Shown: positions 10,400 through 20,618 of the stretch, piece after piece | Layout of the letters: each line of letters begins with the position of its first letter | Position numbering within the stretch: the stretch's first letter is position 1 | Source of the DNA: Myrica gale | Lineage: Eukaryota > Streptophyta > Magnoliopsida > Fagales > Myricaceae | Length of the DNA stretch: 64,000 nt | NCBI GenBank assembly: GCA_963930655.1 | Contig: OZ005619.1 | Location: 3,454,501 to 3,518,500, forward strand | Reading direction: 5' to 3' | Translations under genes and position numbers: made by a program | The notes under the pieces: generated by a model | Seen by the model: the letters and a program-made list of their open reading frames with translations, nothing else | Told to the model about the DNA's origin: nothing | The model's database searches: none

Positions 10400-11755
10400 C
10401 TATCTGTATCCAGCATGTAGTTCACTGTATAGGGTTGGACAAATTTTCGGTCTCACTGAAAGTACTACTATGTGCTATGTCTTGGTTTGCTGTGAATATC
10501 AGAAGGTGTGGCCGGTTAGCATGTATGTCAATGATAAACGTGAGTTGCAGGTCAGAGTTTTCTTCGGGTTTTTGGTATGATGGCCTTCTGCTTCCGGGAA
10601 CTTCTGAACTATTTCACAGCATCCTATTTTAACCCCCAAATTGGAGGCCATAGTGTAGGCTTTTTCTCCTCTCTGTTTTTTTTTTTGTTAAACGTGTAGT
10701 CTCTTTCTCACTTGCGTTGTTGTGAGGAAAACTCAAATCTCCCGGCCCACCATCGATTCAAATTGCCTGTAGGCCTGCAAACCACCTAATATCGAGGCTC
10801 CTTTTGCTCCACTAAAACCACTGCCTCCCATCAAACTTTTTAGTCATTATTGATATTTATTGGATGAAAATTACAACTCAAGCAGAATCTGTTCCCTGAC
10901 AAATACGGGGGTACAGGGGAATTTTCATTAAGAAATTGGTTAGCCACAGATTTGGCTAAATCATGCTGCAGTAGGTTTCAGTATGCGTACACTTGTCAAT
11001 CTTCCAATTAGAAAAGCTTGTGAAGGAGACTTGGAATATCTCTGATCAATGTTTGTTGATGATATTCCACGCAACAGGAAAATTTGAGTCCTGAAAGTGT
11101 GTACGCCAACTTCTTATTTCTTGGATATTCTGCATTACAAATTTGTCCAATGGGTAACAGAGCACAAGAAGCCTTTAGATGGAAGTATTGAGTGCTGGCA
11201 ATTGTCAAAGGAAAGGTCCTCCCCATAAGCAATAGGTTGGAACAGGCCTGCCACAAGGTCCATCGCCCCCCAGAGCTGCTTTTCCTAAAGTAAAGAAGGG
11301 TGGTGCGGATTAGTACCAAATACCCTGAAGATTAAATTTTTTATGGAGGTTTGCTGTTGTAGAATTTGGAGATTTTTGGACATAGGAAGCCATTATTTTC
11401 TCTTGTTTATGACCTCCTCCTGGTGGGTAGGTGGAAGCCCCCAATAGATTATGGTGCTCTGGGCTTGTGCCTTGTAGGCCTTGAAGTGTTTCTGCTTACC
11501 TAAGGGAAAAGGCTTCATTAAGGAAACTGCAAAAGTTTTCAACCCCTTTTCCTTCTAAAATGAACCATGCAATGTGAACTATGTAGTTCAAATGGATCTT
11601 TGCCTCTCATCTCTCTCTCGTTGTTAAGCTATGAACTTTGTGAGTAAATAAATATTGGGTCATGGAGACGTCAAAGTAACTTTGACAACAAGATAGACGG
11701 TATAGGGAACATGCATGTGCCTGGCGGAATGAGGAAGTTGCGGGCAATCATACCT
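10400..11755. other. Downstream flank of the C2 gene, no gene recognised
   Basis: The segment includes the probable 3' UTR and a T-rich run near 10678. A minus-strand open run of about 100 codons (11008-11319) matches no family I recognise and has low complexity of signal. It may be part of the LINE-like debris that continues into the RNase H segment. Confidence 0.4.
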
Positions 11756-11763
11756 GGAGTCCA

Positions 11764-12240
11764 CCACCCCCCTCGTTTTGGAAACTCAATTGTGATGCTG
11801 CTTGCAGAGGCGCTCAAGCATTCCTAGCCGTGGTTTGTAGGGATTCTAACGGCAGATTGATCCAAGCTTGGACAGATTTTATTTGTTCCTCCAATCCTCT
11901 CTTGGCAGAATTTTCTGCAGCTATTTTGGCATGGCAATCAGCCCCTTCTGATCCTAATGGCAAGATAATTATTGAATGGGATTCCCTTATTGCCTGTCAA
12001 CTTGTCAACCAACAGGAATTGGATATTCAGGGTCCTATTTTTGACATCATTGTGAAGATCCGTGCTATGTTGTCTGCCCATCCTAATTGGAGCTACGTAT
12101 GGATACCCCGGAAGCAAAATGAGATGACACACCATTTGGCTCAATGGACTGTTGTGGAGTGTGGAGGGGACCTATTACTTTTGATAGTTTCTCCTTTGTT
12201 AATTCATTTCCAGACTCTTATTTTGAGCCCCTTAGGGTGA
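11764..12240 (+). pseudogene. Orphan RNase H domain of a LINE-type retrotransposon
   Basis: An open run reads PPSFWKLNCDAACRG, then VVCRDSNGRLIQAW, AEFSAAILAWQ, IIIEWDSLIACQLVN, WSYVWIPRKQNEMTHHLAQW and a stop. This is the plant RVT_3-type RNase H fold, with the catalytic pattern D (in NCDAA), E (in LAEFSA), D (in EWDS) and a late acidic position replaced or shifted near QNEMTHHLA. In intact elements this domain follows a reverse transcriptase, which is absent here. An A-rich stretch follows at about 12270-12282. Dispersed RNase H fragments of this type are common in plant genomes. I see no evidence that it is a working gene. Confidence 0.65.
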
Positions 12241-12420
12241 CAGGTTGTAATTCGTTTTGTTTTTTTGTTAAGAAAAAAAAAACTTCGACAACAAGATTGA
12301 GCCTTTTTTTTTGGGCTAATAAATTTTTCTTGTAAAAGAAAAGAAACGAAACAGTAATAATTCTTACGGACTCTGAAAAGCCATGGTCCCCTCCCTCGGG
12401 TCCCACTAAATCCGTCACTA

Positions 12421-12620
12421 AGGTTGTGTTTGTGTTGAAAATTTTTTGGTATTGGGTTTTGTGTTGGTATTGGGTTTAGTGAAAAAGTGAAGAGAGAGGT
12501 AATTTTTATATTTTTTGTAATTTTTTATATTTTTTGATGGGAGAGAGAGATTATATTGTAGTATTTTATTAGGAGTTGGTGAAAAATATTGTGATATTTT
12601 TGGTGCAAACGCACCCTAAA
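12421..12620. repeat. MITE-like element
   Basis: The segment runs from aaggttgtgtttgtgttgaa to ttggtgcaaacgcaccctaa, with imperfect inverted ends (ttagggtgcgtttgcacc in reverse). It has an AT-rich interior containing gtgaaaaagtgaagagagag. The same interior words occur in the 16.13-16.65 kb duplication. No clear target duplication was found. Confidence 0.55.
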
Positions 12621-15165
12621 TTGAACAACCTTTATGTTTCCCAGGTAAACTCATGAACTTTTCTCCTCCTCCTCCTCTCCTTCCCTCCCTCACTTGGAGC
12701 TTTCTTGAGGCATTAATGTATTAATTAATACTAACAATTGGTTTTTCTATATTCAAATGAATAATAATTTCAAAGAAAAGTTGGATTCTATGGCAACATT
12801 CTACAGCTTGGTAAATTGTTTTATTAAAAATTTATCTTTTATTATTATTATTATTATTTGGGTTGCAAAATTTATAAACAAAGCGATTCTGTTTTGCATA
12901 GAAAAGCATACCATTAATTAAATCAAAGTGATATTATTTTTCCGCACTACTTTTATTAATTAGGGCTTTTGTGATCAGAACGGAGATCCAAGTCCTTTGT
13001 TTCGTAGGAGCCCTAAAACAGAACCCAAAATTGGTTGCCGAGACTTTTAGCCGGCATGGAGGCAACTATGTGCATCCTAGATTGGTCACATCCCTATTGA
13101 TAAAGGGGTTAAGGGTACCTTTCCCTGATTTGAGGGCCAACTGAAGTTCACCCACACATTGCTCCACAAAAACATGCACATGCGTGTGATATTGAAAAAT
13201 TTGCCAATTTCTATACGCTGAAAGCATAAAACTATCCACATTATCCTCTTCCGAGTTCCTAAGCGAAGTCAAATATTATGATCTTTTGGGATTCAATGTG
13301 CTTTCCACACACACACACACTGCACCGTTCTCCAATAAAGCAAATAGTTGATACGCCGTAGACCAGGAACATTAATACCAATGCAAAATAACATCCTTTC
13401 CAAACATTTAAGAGACCCTTTTGCACACCCTTTTTTTATATTTTAATTAATTAATTAATTGAGTTTTAAATAATTCCTTTGAAAATGGTTTCCCTTATAC
13501 CCACGGGACCTGATCATTCAGCCATTGCATGTGTGCCAAGAGGCCGTCAATTAGATGAGTTTTTTGTGCAGGAAATATTATATATATAATATTATCGGAT
13601 GGAATCAGAAAAATGCAGAATTATTTATGTCATCCTACTCATCAAAAATATTTGACAAATGAAATTAAAAATTGATCCCTTGCAATTATTCGAAAATGTG
13701 CTATTTTTTCCTTGTGATATAAAGAGAAAAATCAGGACCAATTAGTTCCGGATAGGGAAATGAGAAGGAGGTTTTCTGCAACTTGCAAAGAAGATAGCAT
13801 CAAATTTTTTTTTCTGGCTCTGTTAGAAAGAAAGGCTCGATCTGCATTATAACTCTGGAGAAAGATATTTTTCTGGGCTACATCTTTCAAGTGATGTTCA
13901 ATCACAATTAGGATGTTTTTGGGGACGTTCATGAGCTGATCCCTTTACGTATTAGATGCCGAAAGCTTTGCTTAGCTCAGTATAATTTCAATCATCGATC
14001 CCATTAGAATCTTTGGTCAATTAGGATATAATGTTTGTAGTGCTTTTCATGCAGAAAAAAGCTTTCGTGTTGTGCCAGCTGATCCTCCTCCTCTCGTTAA
14101 AAGAACTGATGGAGATAGCGACACCACTCCCCCATTCTTTATGGAGGGGGGAAAACGAAAACTCTGAGAAATCCAAGTGATATATACGACAAAATCTGAA
14201 CAAAAAATAGGCCGGAACTTAAACAAATATCAAGTGCATTATTTTTTTTTTGGTAAACAAATATCAAGTGCATGCATTGATCCCATTATACTCTTAGGAA
14301 ACACAAACCCTATTGCAGTGCGTGCAATGAAGCATGGTGTTTAGGGTTTTGAATTCCAAGCCACCTGTGGGAGTGACACGCCAATCCCTGTCCCCGTTTT
14401 CACTTTCATACTCTGCCACCACAGAACCTCCATTGGCATTTGGCCACTCCTCATCGTTTAATTCAACGCATGCTTCTGTGCTTTTAGCATTTCTAGGAGG
14501 GGTTTAATTATTTTATCTCCTTCCCATTGAACAAAACCCACCTGCATTAGTTTTATTTTCTCACCAGCCAATCATATATTGGCGTGTCAATACCTGCACA
14601 TAATTTTGTCCCTCTTGCGAGACATTGAGAGGATTCGTTTTTTTTTTAAAAATATTTTATTTTATGTCTAATCCCATAACTTAATTCAAATATATGCCAC
14701 TATATTTTGTTTGTAGTATTATATATATACATGCATGCTTTTTGTTCACATACTATGCACGTGACAGACTTTTCTTCCCATATACTTTTATATTTATCAT
14801 TTCCTCATCTTTTTGGTTACCTTTCACTGGATTTAAAATTCACTTTTGGGAGCCATTTCCCACCTCTCAAATAATTCAACAAACATCTACGAAAAAACAA
14901 TTATCAAACAAATATTCTTTTAGTTAAAGCCTACGTACATATCCATATCAAATTATAACCTATTGGCTCAAAATGTAAATCTTTAACTACATATTTAGCT
15001 ACAAATTATACGAAGAATTAAAATTTAACGAAGCTCACTCGATTCACGATAAATGAAGTAATCACTTTAGGAGAATATTATATAATATGTAGTTATATTA
15101 TTCTTATCACAATACTATCACTATCACTCTTATAGCAGCTTTCACTATTATTCTATTTCGCACTT
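12621..15165. other. Intergenic, no gene recognised
   Basis: AT-rich sequence with simple repeats: an att run near 12840 and a ca run at 13308-13320. The short open runs on either strand show no family resemblance. Confidence 0.5.
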
Positions 15166-15171
15166 AGAGGA

Positions 15172-15358
15172 TGTTCGGTTGTGTTGTTTTTTGAGAATTT
15201 TTTGTGTTTTGAGAATTTTTAGGTGATGTTAACTTTATTGGTATGCGTGTTACAATTATTTTTACGTGGTATTAAAAATAATGTTTGATTGTAGAAATTT
15301 TTGTATTGTGAGAATTCAAAAAAATCCTGAGAATTTTTTTTAACCGAACAGCCTCTTA
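15172..15358 (+). repeat. MITE family B, copy 1
   Basis: A ~187-bp element with inverted ends gaggatgttcggtt and aaccgaacagcctc. It shares ttaggtgatgttaactttat, ttggtatgcgtgtt and aatgtttgattgtag with the second copy at 44541-44732. Length, ends and AT-rich interior fit a miniature inverted-repeat transposable element. Confidence 0.75.
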
Positions 15359-15974
15359 TATTGTGTCTTTCCATTGAATATATTTCTAAAAGTAATTTTT
15401 ATTTTACAATTTTATATTACGAATAAGATCTATATTGATTGGTGAAACTGAAAAGTTCCTTTTAATCTTTTCCGGTCCTCTAAATTTTGATCTCTTATTT
15501 TTTTTTTGTCACCTAACGTATGTTCTAACTTTTTCATTATCTTTTGTTTATTTAGATTTTAGAATCACTTTTATGATCCCTTTCATCAGCTTGAAGCATT
15601 AGAAACTTTTTAATTTGTTTTTTCTTTTTTTCATTCCACCACATATATATCAGGCTATTAGGCATCAATCTTTGTTCTTAATTAAAACGCACAATATGGA
15701 GCCATGGATAGCATTGGTGAGAAGAAAATACTCCACCTTTTAATTTATTTTATATAAATATGACGTAGTGCTCAAACAAGTACTATATATGCAATCATCG
15801 ATCTTCTACTGCTATCATACAAGGACATATAATTTTCTATTCCTTTTCTTCCATTTATGCCAAATATTATGTTGATTTGTAGAAATTTTAAGAGGTCAAA
15901 AGCTGGATCTAGAAACGTCCATGATAATTAATATGATCAATTGGTCACAAAATGCGGCCAGGAAGGCAGTATAG

Positions 15975-16003
15975 CCCCCCCCCCCCCCCCCCCCCTTTTT
16001 TTC
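15975..16003 (+). repeat. C21-T8 homopolymer tract
   Basis: Twenty-one C residues (15975-15995) are followed directly by eight T residues. Long pure C runs are uncommon in plant DNA, are prone to sequencing error, and can fold as an i-motif or G-quadruplex on the opposite strand. Confidence 0.9.
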
Positions 16004-16132
16004 CTGGCCACAGCCCGTCTGCCATGAGGCCACCGTGAGTGTCACAAAATCTTGCCTTGACCCGATCAATAATTGCTTATCTTTTGATTGCTTGATTAAT
16101 TGATATGACGTCGTTGTGTTAGGCATAGGCCG

Positions 16133-16621
16133 CAAAGCTGATCATGATCTCTACTTTCTACTAATTTTGGGGGAGGGGAAGTCAGCTTATGCTGCTTAGA
16201 AGTAATGAAACCAGAGAGCATTCACTTTCTTTTGAATTATCTTGCTTTTAGGGAAAAAAAAAAGAATTATCTTGCTTTTTAGCAGGTTCTAAGGGGATGT
16301 TTGAGTGTGAAAATTTTGGATATCGGGGTTGGAGAAATATTATAAAGTAAAAATATGTTATGAGAGTTGGTGAAAAACAAAGCTGATCATGATCTCTACT
16401 TTCTACTAATTTTGGGGGAGGGGAAGTCAGCTTATGCTGCTTAGAAGTAATGAAACCAGAGAGCATTCACTTTCTTTTGAATTATCTTGCTTTTAGGGAA
16501 AAAAAAAGAATTATCTTGCTTTTTAGCAGGTTCTAAGGGGATGTTTGAGTGTGAAAATTTTGGATATCGGGGTTGGAGAAATATTATAAAGTAAAAATAT
16601 GTTATGAGAGTTGGTGAAAAA
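16133..16621 (+). repeat. Recent 245-bp tandem duplication
   Basis: Two adjacent units, 16133-16377 and 16378-16621, both start caaagctgatcatgatctct and both end ttggtgaaaaa. They look identical apart from the length of an A run (10 versus 9). The duplication is therefore very young. The right part of the unit (gatgtttgagtgtgaaaa to gtgaaaaa) resembles the MITE-like element at 12421-12620. Confidence 0.92.
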
Positions 16622-17514
16622 GTGAAGAGAGAAGATTTTTAATAAATATTATAATAATAAAAAAATTATGTACTAAATTTTTTATTATTAAACTCAAATA
16701 ATTGGAGCTCAAATAAGTACTAAGTACTGCAAAAGTAATGGGAGCATTAATAAGCATTAATTAAGATCGTTTAGGATTTTGCCTTGAGGTCACATTTTCA
16801 GGCTAGCTATGAGTCTTTTTCTTTGTTCGGTACAATTCCATCCATTGGGTTCACTTTCCGAAAGTTTTATGATATTTGTGCTTTAAAGTTTGGCTGAGGT
16901 AAGTAATGGGATATCTAGATAGACATTAGCCACTAGTATGATCTTTCAAGGCCAATTATATATATATAGAGAGAGAATTAACACCCATTTCAAGTTTAAA
17001 TTAGTTAATTACCACACTACCCAATTGCAATATCACTCGTTCTTTTTCCTCCATTGATAATTTTTCTTTTTCTTTTTTTTGATCCTTAATTCTTCCCTTG
17101 TTCTTCTCTCTCCAGAATTAATCTTTTAAATTCGAATTAATAACAGATAGGAAAATGATAAGAAATTAAGAAGCTCCTAATCCCTAATGTTTTACCATTT
17201 TCAATATTGCATTTATAATTAAACAGCTTCCTGAGATATTCAATATTTTGTTAAAATCGGGCCCCTTTGTACATTCAAATTATATATAACTATATAATTT
17301 ATCGTTAGCGTCTGAGATGAGAGTGTACGAAGTGCTCTATTTTTGAAACAATATCGACCTTAGGAAGGAAGCTATTTATTAATTTTCTTATCTTAGGAGC
17401 TTATTTGTAACTTTCCAATACGGCTGAGACTTTGAGTGCAATTATGCTTTTACATTATGAGATAAAAATGTTACTTAATTATTGTTCAACACATAATACT
17501 AAACTTTATGATTT

Positions 17515-17726
17515 GGGATAAATACAGTTTGTATCTTTTAGTTAATAGAGTATTGACACTTTACATTTCAAATTGTTAATTTTGCCATAATGCACCCACC
17601 AACTATTGATGTCAAACACTTTGCACTCCTTCTTAAAGTTTTCATGCAATACGACAAAAATAATAGCTTTGGGTGCAAAGTGTCGAGACCCTTATAAGTG
17701 AAAGGTGCAAAATGCATTTATCCTTT
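17515..17726. repeat. Foldback element of the 'ggataaatac' family, copy 1
   Basis: Starts gggataaatacagtttgtat and ends gcaaaatgcatttatcc. Internal words such as aaacactttgcactcc and gggtgcaaagtgtc are inverted with respect to each other. Related ends and 'tttgcacc' words occur at 30.48 and 32.07 kb. Confidence 0.6.
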
Positions 17727-18436
17727 ATAATTTATTTTTAATTTTAGAGAATCCGGAACATAGTCCTTTAGTGCCACATGGATGCCGCGACTCTCTCTCT
17801 CTCGCTCCTGCTCCTAGTTTTGGTTTTTATTACTTTTAATATTTTTCCTATTTTTTTCTTGACTTTCTCAAATTTTTGTTGTTTTGTATATTTCTTTTGG
17901 AATTGTAAATACGCGTTATTAGGTTAAATAATTAATAAATAAATAGATAGGCTCTTAAATTTTAGAAATGGTAAAACTCGATTCTGGTCAAATCATGAAA
18001 TAAAACATGAGTTTATTACCGATATTTTATAAGATTATAAGGTTTATCTTGTAATTAAGATCAGAGCAACTCTAGTAGTTGGTACTATATCCCACAAGTA
18101 AACCTACAATGTCGTAATGATTCTACCACAAAATAAAGGACCCAACGTACCGAAAAATAAAATTGCAAACAATACTAATTTCGGAGACTCAATACAATAC
18201 TATATATATTCAGCCTATTTTTATTTATTATATGACATGACAATCAAATATTTCTCATAGTGATGATGGTCTCTAAATTTGTACACAATTTAGATCGCTA
18301 TCTCTCTTGAAAAATATCAAATCGGTCATTTCATTTTTTTTTTAGAATTTTAGAATTATTTTTTTGTCAAGGTTCGCTGTAAAAGATTTATAGAATCTTG
18401 GTTATGTAACTAATTTACTTAGTTATAATATAAAAA
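17727..18436. other. Intergenic, no gene recognised
   Basis: AT-rich sequence with T and TA runs and no recognisable coding segment or repeat end. Confidence 0.5.
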
Positions 18437-18459
18437 TTGCCACGTATATATACCTCATT

Positions 18460-18665
18460 GAGGATGGGGAGGGCTGGGGACTTTCCCTCACTCTCCACAC
18501 CCCCCCAACTTTGGGGTGATGTCGCTCCCATTAACCCGCGAGGTGAGGGCAGAGGGAACGGGATGAAAGGACGTTTCCTCCACGCCCATCGCTTGGTGGT
18601 AGGAGGGAATTCGGGTTGCCCCCATACAAGTTCTTGTGTTTCGATTTTTTTTTTTTTTAAGGAAG
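18460..18665 (+). other. GC-rich island ending in a T15 run
   Basis: About 150 bp with many G and C runs (gggctgggg, accccccca, cattaacccgcgaggtgagg) stands in otherwise strongly AT-rich DNA. It is followed by ttcgattttttttttt. An open run spans it but shows no family resemblance. It may be a retroposed or promoter-like fragment. I cannot identify it. Confidence 0.35.
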
Positions 18666-18796
18666 GAGGATAAGTCTATTAAGTAGGTCTTACTTATGTC
18701 GGAGAAATACTATAATAATAAATATCAAATAGATACAAAATAAGATAAAAAATTAGAAATAGCAAAACATCACACCCTATTTTCTTTGTGTATATA

Positions 18797-18980
18797 AAGG
18801 TGATGTTTGTTTGCCAAAATTTTGGAGAATATTCCAAAAATTTTGGGAATCTTTACTTTATTGAGATTTATTGGGGTTTGTGAAAGGTGAAGTGTGTAGG
18901 TGTAAAAGTTAAAAATTTTAGAGTTTGTTTGGTTTGTCCGATTTGTTGAGACCCCAAATATTTGGGGTCTCAAACATGAT
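18797..18980 (-). repeat. MITE family A, copy 1
   Basis: This ~184-bp element is the inverted counterpart of 24570-24752. Both share ttattggggtttgtgaaa, actttattgagattta and aaaatttt.gagtttgtt words in opposite orientations, and have outer gtttgtttg.c / caaacatg ends. It is a miniature element with no coding capacity. Confidence 0.75.
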
Positions 18981-19179
18981 TCTGCTTGCAAGAAACTACT
19001 AATACATAAAGAAAAAACACATTGAAAATAAAGTCATCATAATTTTTATCATTATACACGTAAATATAACTAAAAATATCATTTATGAAATAGATACTAA
19101 TATAAGAAAAAAATGAAGTGTCGAGAGATTTTTTGGTCTATAATGTTTTTCAATTGATAACAAGGAAAATCCCTCGTAC

Positions 19180-19485
19180 CCACAGTTGTGCAATGCTTAC
19201 TCGGGTCGAGAAATACACGGAACGTAATTGGAAGTCACTGAGGTATCAAGATTGAGTCTCTTGGGTGTGAGTTTGACTCTTTGTACCCACAATTGATAAT
19301 CTACCACTCATCCCAAAAATTTAAACTGATATGAAGAAAAATATTTTATTATTTGAATTATATTATTTAACAGTTGTGCACCGCTTACTCGGTCTAGAAA
19401 TACACGAAACAAGTTGGAAATCAAATTGAGATATTAAGATTGAGTTGTGAGTTCGATACTTCTACTATTGAACCAGTCCCAGACT
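19180..19485 (+). repeat. Diverged direct repeat pair of ~110 bp
   Basis: The segment at about 19183 (cagttgtgcaatgcttactc, then gaaatacacgg and aagattgag) recurs at about 19372 (cagttgtgcaccgcttactc, gaaatacacga, aagattgag). The second copy runs into gtgagttcgatact, which resembles a polymerase III B box. The pair might be a tRNA-derived SINE fragment duplicated in tandem, which is inference. Confidence 0.45.
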
Positions 19486-20432
19486 TACGACGCACTGTGT
19501 TTCGAGTTCTTGCACACCACTTAAGAAGAGCTACCATAGGAGCAGGTGTAGGCCAGCGATCTAACCCACCTCTTTGCAAATTGTCTACGGGTTCTCCTTA
19601 TTACTTGAAAGGGAAAAAAATCCAAGGGTACAAAGACCATTGACTTGAGTGTAGGTTGACGGGATGGAATGTGTGGTGTTACCCTGCAGAGTCCCCAAAT
19701 TAAACCGTCGAGTTAGAGCTTCGATTGTTGCGTCTAGTTGTACTTAGAAAAAAAAAAGTTGCTTCTAGTTGTCGCCTAATGCATTGAGTTAGGGTCTTTG
19801 CAAGGGCCGAGCATTATGATACAGTCGGAACTGGACAATTCAGGGTCCACGTGAAGGGTATCATCTTTGAGCCATCACTGCTCCGTAGAATAATAATTTC
19901 ACAGATCAAGTAAAACTCGCCCCAGAGAAATAGCAAGAAAGCTTGGAAAATACTCTCTTTTTTAAGTTATTATTAGCAGCATTTTGGATATGCAAGTCTT
20001 CTTTAATTAGTAACCCAAAGCGAAAAGAAAACCAAAAGAACAAAACATAGACATAGATCCAAAGCCCATCTACAACCCATGAGCAGAAAAGTGAATCCAA
20101 GACGAAAGAGGAGTCTTTTTACAAAGCTTAAAAAAGGCTCTACAAAACAAGTACTTGGAGACACCCCCAACCAAGCCTTCCCTACACTTTATGCAACCAG
20201 TAGTCCCATAGAAGATAGAGCCATACGCCAACTTACCAACTTATCAAATACACCTCCGCGCCCTCTCCCCAGAACCCAAATCCAAACACGTCTCAAAACA
20301 AAAGGGAAAGAAACAAAGCAAAAACTCTGTGTGCGCTTTGGGGACTGTAAGTGCAAGCTTGTTCGCAACTCTCAAAGCTGAAAAATATTGCTGTATTCTG
20401 CTTATTGCCCACTACCCCAAAAACCAAAACAC

Positions 20433-20570
20433 ATGCTCTCCCATTTTCCCAACTCTTTTCATCATCACCACCACTACCACCACCACCGTGTCCTTCTTCT
20501 TCTTCTTCCTCTTCCTCTTCCTTCTCTTCAACTTTCATACAATCTTTTTGTACTTCACCTTCTTCCCTAG
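20433..20570 (+). CDS. Possible 45-codon uORF in the PIN leader
   Basis: An ATG at 20433 opens a 45-codon frame that ends at 20570, 48 bases before the PIN start codon. It encodes a His-rich run (FHHHHHYHHH) and then a Leu-rich run, because the leader is built of cat/cac and ctt repeats. It matters only if transcription starts upstream of 20433. The simple sequence argues against a conserved peptide. Confidence 0.3.
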   Translation: MLSHFPNSFHHHHHYHHHRVLLLLLPLPLPSLQLSYNLFVLHLLP

Positions 20571-20618
20571 AGCTTATAGGTTTCTTCTTGAATCTGGTAG
20601 TACAAGAAGTTCGCAAAT

